Assembly: GCA_041601945.1 (NCBI GenBank)
Contig: JBFIHG010000009.1
Span: forward strand, 9,918 to 73,917
Length of the DNA stretch: 64,000 nucleotides
Direction: 5' to 3'
From: JBFJKD01 sp041601945
GTDB lineage: Bacteria > Pseudomonadota > Gammaproteobacteria > Pseudomonadales > Porticoccaceae
A program made the position numbers and the translations under genes. Below the pieces are notes generated by a model, which searched no databases, had not been told where the DNA came from, and saw only the letters and a program-made list of their open reading frames with translations. Positions 17,676 to 26,100 of this stretch are shown here, piece by piece. Each line of letters starts with the position of its first letter. The first letter of the stretch is position 1.

Positions 17676-18617
17676 ATGGCGTTGCGTGTTGGTATTATCG
17701 CGCCACAAAGTTCGGCGCAGAGTTATTCTCTAAAAACGGCCATCACCGAGCTTGGTCACGAAATCGTGTGTTTCAACCCCCATCTCGAACGTCGCACCGT
17801 TGGTAAAACTCTGCCAGAAGTGGAGGCATGGGTGGTGGTCGGAGAGGGCGAAGAGGTCAATCAACTGCCCTTTATAGACCGCAAAAAACACCAGGTATTG
17901 TGTATTAAGGAGGACGTCCCGACATTGGTAAGCCCGGGCTTTGGCCCGTGGAAAGAGCAACTGCGCAGTCGCTTCGTGGAATTGGCTGGTAAACATCAGC
18001 AGTCGACGCAGATCGTGCGGGCAAAAAAAGTGTGGGTATTAGGGGCGTCTACAGGCGGGCTTGAGGTGGTTAGCAAATTTCTGTCGCAGGTGCCGTTGGC
18101 CTACGACACGGGCTTTGTGTACGTGCAGCACATTGAGAGCGCGCAGGTTCCGCAATTGGTGCGCATGATCGCCAGAACCAGTCAGTGGCGGGCGCGACTC
18201 GCGGAAAATGGCCATTTTATTCCCGCCGGTTTTGTGACGGTGGTGTCGCCCGCCGAAAAATTACATATCGATAGCCGTGGCATGATGCGCGTGCTCGACG
18301 AACGGTGGGCCGGACATTATCGCCCGAGCATTGATCATGTCGCGGGCGATGTGGCGCGGCAATATGGGGTGTTTGGTGGCATGATTGTGTTCACCGGTAT
18401 GGGCGACGACGGCGTAATCGGTGCGCGCCTGCTACGGCGTCGCGGCGGTCGAGTGTGGGTTCAGGATCCGGGAACCTGTATGGCGCCGTCCATGCCAGAA
18501 GCGGTCATTAATGCCGAGGCCAGTCAATTCACCGCTGGCGTAGACGAACTTGCCAGACGTTTTGTCAGCACGGCAGGAGTTGATATGGCCAGCCAGCCGT
18601 TGGGGCAAAGCGCGTGA
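17676..18617 (+). CDS. chpB: CheB-type methylesterase ChpB with degenerate receiver
   Basis: Receptor methylesterase opposing PilK, 313 residues. The C-terminal half has the CheB catalytic triad: Ser125 in VLGASTGGLE, His152 in YVQHIES and Asp244 in FTGMGDDG, plus APSMPEAVI. The first ~110 residues have a receiver-like strand/helix pattern (LRVGIIAP, AWVVVGEGEE, VLCIKED) but lack a phospho-acceptor aspartate, so activation by phosphorylation is unlikely. It begins 3 bases after chpA. Its stop overlaps the chpC GTG start by 4 bases (GTGA). Confidence 0.93.
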   Translation: MALRVGIIAPQSSAQSYSLKTAITELGHEIVCFNPHLERRTVGKTLPEVEAWVVVGEGEEVNQLPFIDRKKHQVLCIKEDVPTLVSPGFGPWKEQLRSRFVELAGKHQQSTQIVRAKKVWVLGASTGGLEVVSKFLSQVPLAYDTGFVYVQHIESAQVPQLVRMIARTSQWRARLAENGHFIPAGFVTVVSPAEKLHIDSRGMMRVLDERWAGHYRPSIDHVAGDVARQYGVFGGMIVFTGMGDDGVIGARLLRRRGGRVWVQDPGTCMAPSMPEAVINAEASQFTAGVDELARRFVSTAGVDMASQPLGQSA

Positions 18618-19120
18618 GTGGCGCGTTACGGACGCAACCGGTAAAACGTGTCGCGACGGTCGATGCGCTATTACTGCCCGTTATTGGCTCGCCATTACTG
18701 GTGCCCATGGCCGCGGTAGCGGAGATCATTCCGGCGCGCGGGCTTACTTTGACTACCCACCCCGGCAATCCCGCCTGGTTGTACGGGTGGTTTTCCTGGC
18801 GGGATCAACACATTCCGCTCATATCCTACGAAGCAGCAGCCGGAGAGGTGGTCGCGGATTTAGAGGAAACCCATCGAATCGCGATTTGCAACGCGGTAGC
18901 TGATGCGGCCGAGCGAGGTTTTTATGCGCTGGTGATCCAGGATTTACCCAGCCCGGTGCGGTTATCCGAGGAGGATGCTTTTTTAGTGGTGCGCGAGTCG
19001 ACCCCGGGCATTGGGGTCTTGTCAGAAGTGAGTTTGGACGACGAAGCCGCCCGCGTTCCGGACCTCGATTATATTGAAAAAATCAGTATGAGCGCTTTGC
19101 CCGAGCTGTCCGGGCAATAG
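18614..19120 (+). CDS. chpC: CheW-like protein ChpC
   Basis: Second CheW-fold adaptor of the Pil-Chp system, 168 residues. Characteristic stretches are LLLPVIGSPLLVPMAAVAEI, WLYGWFSWRDQHIPLISYEA and YALVIQDLP. In Pseudomonas, ChpC links other signals to the pathway and is not essential for basic twitching. It starts at GTG 18614 inside the chpB stop, so it is probably translationally coupled. It is the last gene of the cluster. Confidence 0.9.
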   Translation: MSGALRTQPVKRVATVDALLLPVIGSPLLVPMAAVAEIIPARGLTLTTHPGNPAWLYGWFSWRDQHIPLISYEAAAGEVVADLEETHRIAICNAVADAAERGFYALVIQDLPSPVRLSEEDAFLVVRESTPGIGVLSEVSLDDEAARVPDLDYIEKISMSALPELSGQ

Positions 19121-19147
19121 ATCTCCCTGCACGACTGCTGGGGCCGG

Positions 19148-19175
19148 TTAACATCTTCTTGCTTAACGGTATAAT
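19148..19175 (+). promoter_or_regulatory. Predicted sigma-70 promoter for tRNA-Gly
   Basis: TTAACA (19148-19153), a 16-base spacer and a perfect TATAAT (19170-19175). Start of transcription would be near 19182, giving a leader of about 130 bases before the tRNA. A small stem (CTCAG 19182-19186 with CTGAG 19194-19198) falls at the start of the leader. By-eye match only. Confidence 0.4.
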
Positions 19176-19311
19176 TGCCAGCTCAGTGTGTCGCTGAGAG
19201 GGTGTTGTCTGTCTCCAATGTCGCCCCGTTCGAATAGTTACAAGCAGCGCGGGAGACACATGTGAGAGTCGAGACCTGCGAGATTACAATATCTGGTTGA
19301 AGCGAGTTAAC

Positions 19312-19385
19312 GCGGGTGTAGTTCAATGGTAGAACGGGAGCTTCCCAAGCTCTTAGTGTGGGTTCGATTCCCATCACCCGCTCCA
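19312..19385 (+). tRNA. tRNA-Gly (CCC anticodon)
   Basis: A complete cloverleaf: acceptor GCGGGTG pairs with CACCCGC, D arm GTTC...GAAC, anticodon stem GGAGC/GCTCT around loop TTCCCAA (anticodon CCC, reading GGG), T arm GTGGG-TTCGATT-CCCAT, discriminator U, and an encoded CCA at 19383-19385. It stands alone between chpC and the acyl-CoA ligase. A weak hairpin follows (TGGCC 19400-19404 with GGCCA 19414-19418), but it lacks a T-run. Confidence 0.96.
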
Positions 19386-19556
19386 TACATGTGAACGACT
19401 GGCCAGGTTTGCAGGCCATTAAAAGCTGACGGCCAAAGATGTTTATGGCGGCAAAGATGCACTGTATCGGCCCTGGCGAAGTGCATACGTGAATGGTGGC
19501 TGTACAAAATACCTCGGTGCTCTGGTGCCGGTAATCAAACGATAAGGGGTAGTAAT

Positions 19557-21179
19557 ATGCTTGGCCAAATGATGGACGACCCGTTAACCATCACCTCAAT
19601 TTTAAAGTTCTCAGAAAAGGTATTTCCCCAGGTCGAGATGGTCTCGGTAACGGCGGACAATCCCCGTCACCGCACGACGTTTGGTGCGGCCTTCAAGCGC
19701 TCGCGTAAGTTTGCTAACGCGCTGGCCAAACTTGGACTTAAACAGGGCGATCGGGTGGCTACCATGGCCTGGAACGATTATCGTCATTTTGAGTTGTATT
19801 ACGGCATCAGTTGCTCAGGCTTCGTGTGCCACACCATTAATCCCCGGTTATTTCCCGAACAAATTGCCTATATCGCCAATCATGCGGAAGATCGCTGGGT
19901 TTGCACAGATGTAATGTTCGTGCCCCTGCTGGAAAAATTGCAGGAGCAGTTGCCGAATGTCGAAGGGTTTGTGGTGATGACTGACGCAGCCAATATGCCG
20001 CAGACGACCCTGCGCAATGCACGTTGTTATGAAACCCTGATTGCGGATGAATCCGATGAGTTCGAGTGGCCCACGCTGGAAGAAAATTCCGCGTGCAGCC
20101 TGTGTTACACCTCCGGCACCACGGGTAATCCCAAGGGCGTGTTGTACTCGCACCGGGCGTTGATTCTCCACTGCCTGGCCGCCAACGGCAAAGATGTTCT
20201 CGGCATGTCGAGTGAAGAAACGGTAATGCCGGTGGTGCCCATGTTCCACGTCAATGCATGGGGTGCCGTGTACAGCGCTGCCATGTCCGGTACCAAGCTG
20301 GTCATGCCCGGTCCCAAAATGGGTGATGGCGAAACTCTGGCGGCGCTGATTGACGAAGAAAAAGTCACCTATTCCATGGGCGTACCGACGGTGTGGCTGG
20401 CATTGGTCAATTATTTGCAGTCGTCCGGCAAGACCGTCGACTCGTTACAACGCGTTATTGTTGGTGGCTCCGCCTGCCCACTGTCGTTGATGAAGGCGAT
20501 GGAAAAATACGGCGTGTGGATGCATGTGGGCTGGGGTATGACGGAAATGAGTCCGCTGGGCACCTACAATACATTGCTACCCTGGATGCACGACTTACCG
20601 GAGGCGGAAAAGGATGTGTATCGCCTAAAGGCCGGTCGTCTAATCTACGGTGTGGATTTGCGCATTGTCGATGAGACTGGCAGCGAGCTGCCCTGGGATG
20701 GCAAGAGCTCTGGGCAATTACAGGTGCGCGGCCCCTGGGTGTGCAAGGGGTATTACAAACTGGATAAATCGGACGCCCATCTGCCAGACGGCTGGTTCGA
20801 CACCGGAGACGTGGCAACCGTTGACCAGTATGGCTACATGGCGATCACTGATCGTACCAAGGATGTGATTAAATCCGGTGGGGAATGGATCAGTTCCATC
20901 GATGTGGAAAACGCGGCCATGGGTCACGCAGATGTTGCAGAAGCGGCCGTTATCGGCGTTCCCCACCCCAAGTGGACGGAGAGACCCTTACTTGTAGTCG
21001 TAAAAAAACCGGGAACAAATCCTGGTAAGGACGAGTTGCTACAATTTTTGGACGGCAAAATCGCCAAATGGTGGATCCCGGAAGACTGCGTTTTTGTCGA
21101 TGAAATTCCCCACACCGCTACCGGCAAGGTCAGCAAGAAAGATTTAAGAGAGCAATTTAAGGATTATGCTTACGAATAA
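19557..21179 (+). CDS. Fatty-acid / 3-methylmercaptopropionate-type acyl-CoA ligase (AlkK/DmdB-like)
   Basis: AMP-forming acyl-CoA synthetase of 540 residues that activates a carboxylate with ATP and CoA. The opening MLGQMMDDPLTITSIL is characteristic of the AlkK/DmdB branch. The adenylation loop CYTSGTTGNPKGVLYSHRA is near 182-200, the GWGMTEMSP motif near 326, GWFDTGDVA near 414, and the C-terminal catalytic lysine lies in TATGKVSKKDLR. The next gene is a DmdC-type acyl-CoA dehydrogenase, so the two could act in succession on methylmercaptopropionate (DMSP breakdown) or on medium-chain fatty acids. Substrate is not decided by sequence alone. Confidence 0.88.
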   Translation: MLGQMMDDPLTITSILKFSEKVFPQVEMVSVTADNPRHRTTFGAAFKRSRKFANALAKLGLKQGDRVATMAWNDYRHFELYYGISCSGFVCHTINPRLFPEQIAYIANHAEDRWVCTDVMFVPLLEKLQEQLPNVEGFVVMTDAANMPQTTLRNARCYETLIADESDEFEWPTLEENSACSLCYTSGTTGNPKGVLYSHRALILHCLAANGKDVLGMSSEETVMPVVPMFHVNAWGAVYSAAMSGTKLVMPGPKMGDGETLAALIDEEKVTYSMGVPTVWLALVNYLQSSGKTVDSLQRVIVGGSACPLSLMKAMEKYGVWMHVGWGMTEMSPLGTYNTLLPWMHDLPEAEKDVYRLKAGRLIYGVDLRIVDETGSELPWDGKSSGQLQVRGPWVCKGYYKLDKSDAHLPDGWFDTGDVATVDQYGYMAITDRTKDVIKSGGEWISSIDVENAAMGHADVAEAAVIGVPHPKWTERPLLVVVKKPGTNPGKDELLQFLDGKIAKWWIPEDCVFVDEIPHTATGKVSKKDLREQFKDYAYE

Positions 21180-21296
21180 CCGTTCGGCGGGACGGGTGCG
21201 AGTTTTAGCTCACAGGGTGCAGGTGGTTGGGCGTCAGGCTGAGCCGCCGGCGCCGCGTACTGATGACCAGATCGATAAGTAATTGTTGGGGTGTGC

Positions 21297-23099
21297 ATGG
21301 CCGTACCGTTGTTAAACGAACGCGATTTGAACTTTCAATTATATGAGGTGCTCGACACCGAGGCGCTATTGAAGCGACCGCGCTATCAGGAGCACTCCAG
21401 GGAAATATTCGACACCACGCTGGTTACAGCCAGAGGCATCGCCGAGAAATATTTCGCGAATCATTACGCCAAAGGTGACGCTCACGAACCCTTTTTCGAA
21501 AACGGTGAAGTGCGTGTCATCGAAGAAACCAAATTTGCATGGGATGCGTTTGCTGATGCTGGGTTTATGGCGGCACAACCGGATTACGATGAAGGAGGCC
21601 TGCAGTTTCCCGAAGTTATTGTGCGTGCGGTAGTTGCCTATATCAGTGCTGCAAATATCGGTACCGCCGCCTATCCGTTTGTTGCGATTGGCGTAGCAAA
21701 TTTATTACGCGCCTTTGCTTCACGAGAACAAAAAGATTTGTTTTTACCGCTCATCATGAGTGGTAAAAGTAACGGCACTATGGCGCTTACCGAACCGGAC
21801 CAGGGGTCGGCCCTCGGCGATATTAAAACCAGCGCGCTAGCGCACGCCGATGGTAGTTATCGGTTATTTGGCCAAAAAATGTTTATTTCCTGTGCCGACC
21901 ACAACATGACTGAAAACGTCATACATATGGTGTTGGCGAAAATTAAGGGTGCTCCGGTGGGTGTCAAGGGGATATCCCTGTTTATCGTGCCCAAATATCT
22001 GGTTGATGAACAAGGTAACTCGACCACCAGAAACGACGTTGTGGTGGCCGGGTTAAATCACAAAATGGGTTATCGCAACGCCACCAATACGGTACTGAGT
22101 TTTGGTGAAAAAGACGGCGCGATCGGTTATCTGGTTGGGGAGCCGCACCAGGGTTTGAACTATATGTTTCAAATGATGAATGAGGCCCGTATTGGTATTG
22201 GTCTCGGCGCTGCGGCGGTCGCCTATCAGGGCTTCAATCATTCGCTGGCATATGCTCGGCAGCGGCCACAGGGACGTTTGCCATCCAACAAAGACCCTGC
22301 GTCAAGGCAAATCATGTTAATAGAGCATGCGGATGTGCGGCGCTTGTTGCTCGCCCAAAAAGCGTATGCTGAGGGTGCGCTGTCGTTGTGCCTGTTTGCC
22401 AGCGCTATGTTCGAAGATCAAAATACGGCAGAAGATACGGTACAACGGGAACGGGCCGCGTTGTTGCTGGATTTACTGACACCCGTAGTGAAATCCTGGC
22501 CGTCAAAGTACGGCTGTGTTGCCAACGACATGGCTATTCAGGTGTTGGGCGGGTCGGGCTATATTCGCGAATATCCAGTTGAGCAGTTGTATCGAGATCA
22601 GCGTTTAAATCCGATTCACGAGGGAGCTGAAGCGATACATGGCATCGATTTGCTCGGCCGTAAGGTGCCAATGAAAAACCGCGCTGGCTATCAGGTATTT
22701 TTGGAAGAACTGGAAAAAGATATCGTTGCGGCGGAAGCGTTAACAGTGACGCGCGAATTTGCCGAACCCTTGCGTCGTGGAAAAAACCTGTTGGATGAAA
22801 CCACCCAATCTTTACTGGCGCAGACCGGGCAGGACGTGGACCTGGGTATGGCTAACGCCACTATCTATCTGGATATGTTTGGGCGCGTTGTCGCAGCCTG
22901 GATGTGGGTTAAGCAGGCCATAAAAGCTGAAGAGGGATTGATGCGCGCCGACGACCACCCGGATAACGATTTCTATCGAGGCAAGCTTCAGGCAGCACGT
23001 TACTATGTGGAATGGGAGCTGCCTGTAATCGACGCACAAAGTGAGCTACTGCGGTCTGGCAATCCGATCTGTTTTGATATGCAGGATAAGTGGTTTTAA
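21297..23099 (+). CDS. Acyl-CoA dehydrogenase, long DmdC-like type
   Basis: FAD-dependent acyl-CoA dehydrogenase of 600 residues, longer than the usual ~380 because of a C-terminal extension, as in DmdC and FadE-like marine enzymes. It shows GTMALTEPDQGSALGD (FAD/substrate loop), the VLGGSGYIREYPVEQLYRDQ block and LNPIHEGAEAIHGIDLLGRK, in which the Glu of HEG is in the position of the catalytic base. I use ATG 21297; GTG at 21291 in the same frame is possible. Neither has a strong ribosome site. It follows the ligase by about 117 bases and converges with the sensor kinase gene. Confidence 0.87.
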   Translation: MAVPLLNERDLNFQLYEVLDTEALLKRPRYQEHSREIFDTTLVTARGIAEKYFANHYAKGDAHEPFFENGEVRVIEETKFAWDAFADAGFMAAQPDYDEGGLQFPEVIVRAVVAYISAANIGTAAYPFVAIGVANLLRAFASREQKDLFLPLIMSGKSNGTMALTEPDQGSALGDIKTSALAHADGSYRLFGQKMFISCADHNMTENVIHMVLAKIKGAPVGVKGISLFIVPKYLVDEQGNSTTRNDVVVAGLNHKMGYRNATNTVLSFGEKDGAIGYLVGEPHQGLNYMFQMMNEARIGIGLGAAAVAYQGFNHSLAYARQRPQGRLPSNKDPASRQIMLIEHADVRRLLLAQKAYAEGALSLCLFASAMFEDQNTAEDTVQRERAALLLDLLTPVVKSWPSKYGCVANDMAIQVLGGSGYIREYPVEQLYRDQRLNPIHEGAEAIHGIDLLGRKVPMKNRAGYQVFLEELEKDIVAAEALTVTREFAEPLRRGKNLLDETTQSLLAQTGQDVDLGMANATIYLDMFGRVVAAWMWVKQAIKAEEGLMRADDHPDNDFYRGKLQAARYYVEWELPVIDAQSELLRSGNPICFDMQDKWF

Positions 23100-23137
23100 A
23101 TCGACTTTGCCGAATGCCAGGCAACGCGCCGCATAAA

Positions 23138-26100
23138 CTATCGTTTCGGTAATTTAACAAGATTGCTGACCCCTGCTCTTTTTGATTTCGAGCTATCAAA
23201 CTGATAGTCATTTACCAAAAATAAGCGCTCAAATTCGTCTTTGGGCAGCGGTTTGCTTATCAGGTAGCCCTGCATAACATCGCAGCCAATATTTTTTAGC
23301 ACCTCGAACTGTTCTGCATTTTCGACCCCTTCGGCGACGGTCGTCAGCCCCAGGCTTTTTGCTAAGGCCACTATACCGCCGACGATAGCGCGGTCGCTGC
23401 CGTGTTTCTCTACATCAATCACGAATGAGCGGTCAATTTTCAACGTGTCGGCTGGCAATATTTTTAAATAGTTGAGCGACGAAAAGCCACTACCGAAATC
23501 GTCTATCGTCAGCGAAAAGCCCATTTCCTTGAGCCGCATTAGTTCGCTTCGCGCTCGCTGTGGCTCGGTCATCAGGACACTTTCGGTGATTTCTAACTCC
23601 AGTGCAGCGGCCGGCACCTGATGCTTAATAATTAACTCCGACAACGTGGTCGTGAGTTTACCGTATTCCTGCAAGTCCTTGCCGGAAAGGTTTACTGATA
23701 TTCTGACGTGATAGCCCTGTTCGTGCCAGCCATGAATATGTTGCAGTGCCTTATCAAGCACCCAGTCAGTTATCAATGTAATGAGGCCAATTTTCTCTGC
23801 CAGTGGTATGAACTCGAAAGGTGGTACCAGTCCACGTTTGGGATGTATCCAGCGCAGCAGCGCCTCGGCGGATATTAAACGACCGTCATTGGCGCTTACC
23901 TGTGGCTGAAAATACAGAACCAGCTCGTCGTTGTCGATGGCATTGCGCAGCTCGTGTTCGAGCTCTAGTCGCGCGGCTACTTCACGTTCCATGCCTTCGG
24001 TATAAAAGCAGTAGCTGTTGCGTGATTCCTTGGCTCGAAACATTGCAGAGTCCGCATGCTTCATGAGCGTATCGATATCCAGTCCATGATCGGGGAAAAC
24101 CGCTATACCGATACTGCCGGTAACATAAACATGTTGTTGCAAAAACGAAAACGGTTTGGCCAGTGTAGAGCAAATTTTAGTTGCAATGCTCGATATCGCA
24201 GAGCGCTCATCGATGCCCTCCAATATGATTGTAAATTCATCGCCACCCAGCCGAGCAATTAAGTCGTCATCACGCACACAGGTTCTGAGGCGCAGCGCTA
24301 CTTCCTTAAGCAATAGATCGCCGGTGTTATGCCCTAAGGAGTCGTTGATAACTTTGAAGTTATCCAGGTCCAGCAACAGTATGGCGATGCTGTTTTCGTC
24401 GAGCTCACCCCTGTTCAAAATTATACGCAATTCCTGCAACAGTTTGGCGCGATTAGGTAGCCCTGTGAGCGTATCGTGATATGCCAGTTGCTTCACATGC
24501 TGCTCTGCTTTGCTGGCTTTTATCAGCCTTAGAACACGTTGCTTCAATACCGAGAAATGTATTGGTTTGGTAATGTAATCCGTTGCGCCGCAACTAAACG
24601 CATGGGAGATAGCCTCGTCGTCGTCCAGCGCAGTGACCATTAGTATAGGTACGTCGCTACCATTTTCGAGTGAGCGAATTTGACGAGTTGCCTCGAAACC
24701 ATTAAGACCGGGCATCATGGCGTCAATAATTATGGCGTCTGGCATCAATGTTCGGCAAATGGCCACCGCTTTGCTACCATCGGCGGCCTCTTCGATAGCA
24801 ATATCTTCTTCAGAAAAAACGCCTTTTAGTGCCAGGCGCATGGATCGATCATCATCAATCAACAATAATCTGTGAGGGTGTTTTGAGAGCTGATCGTGTG
24901 TTTCAAACAATAAACCATTTTCAATATCTGCTTTTAACAGTGTGTATTCCTTCTCGATTTCATCGATCAGCGTTCGAGCGCTGAGAATATCGCCCGTTGT
25001 TCCTGCGCGTTCCAGACGTTTTGCCACATTAACAAGCCTGAACGCGCCAAATATCGCTGCGCTACCGGCGATAGTATGGGCAATTTCCCGAAGCAGTTTG
25101 GCATCTTTCTGTCCAAATGCTTTTTTCAGCGAATTAATATAGATAGGCGTGTCTTCGACAAATGCATCAATCATTTGATACAAGACTTCGCCGACATCTA
25201 CAAACAGTTGTTTTAAAAACAGTGGGTCGTAAGTTTTTTGGTCGGTCGGTTCGGTGAACAAAATATGATCGGATTGCATGTCTCTTGAAGGCGTGTTGCG
25301 GCTCAGCCACTTTAGCAATACCCCTTCGAGCTTATCGCGGGTTACCGGTTTTGCAACAAAATCGTTCATGCCAGCTGACTCTAACGCCTCTGCTTGAGCG
25401 TCGTTATTGGCGCTCATGCCCACAATTGGTAAATTGGTATCTGTATATCCAAGGCGGCGGATAGTTGTAGTGGCTTCGTAACCATCCATGCCCGGCATAA
25501 AACAATCCATCAAAATAAGGCCCACCCGATTCTCGCGGACAAAATTGATAGCCCCTTGCCCGCTGCTGACTACGCTGAATGCGTGGCCGGTTGCCTCAAG
25601 CATCGCCGCCATAACTTGTTGATTTGAACGATTGTCGTCGACAACCAGGATTAGCGGACGGTTGTGTTTAGTAGTGTCCCCATCTACGTCCCGAATATTC
25701 CCATGTTGTATTTCTGCAGGCAGGTAAGTCAGGTTCGTAAATAACGTCGCACAAGTCTTTGAGGTAATGGGTTTATATATAACAGCAGAGGTCTCGTGAT
25801 GGGAGGCCGTGTTAACTGGATTTACGATCTGTATTAAGTGGTCTGCGTTTGCATGTGCGCACTGGCTGGTAAATTGCTGACCAATCTCCGGCCTGGACTG
25901 ATATATATGTTCTTCTATCAGGAGATAATTGTACTGTTTTTCGACTGCGGTGACGCGCAGGGGCCATCCCTGTTCAGAGGCAGATACGTCAACCACATGG
26001 GCCACACCGCCGTGCTTAATAATTTGCGATGCTAGAGCTTCGCCGACGATACGCGACCCAGAAACTATCAACGCGCATATTTGCTCCGCACGTTTCGCAT

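Noticed and set aside
19400..19418. Hairpin after tRNA-Gly as a terminator
   Set aside because: 5-base stem with a 9-base loop and only TT before an A-run; not a convincing intrinsic terminator.
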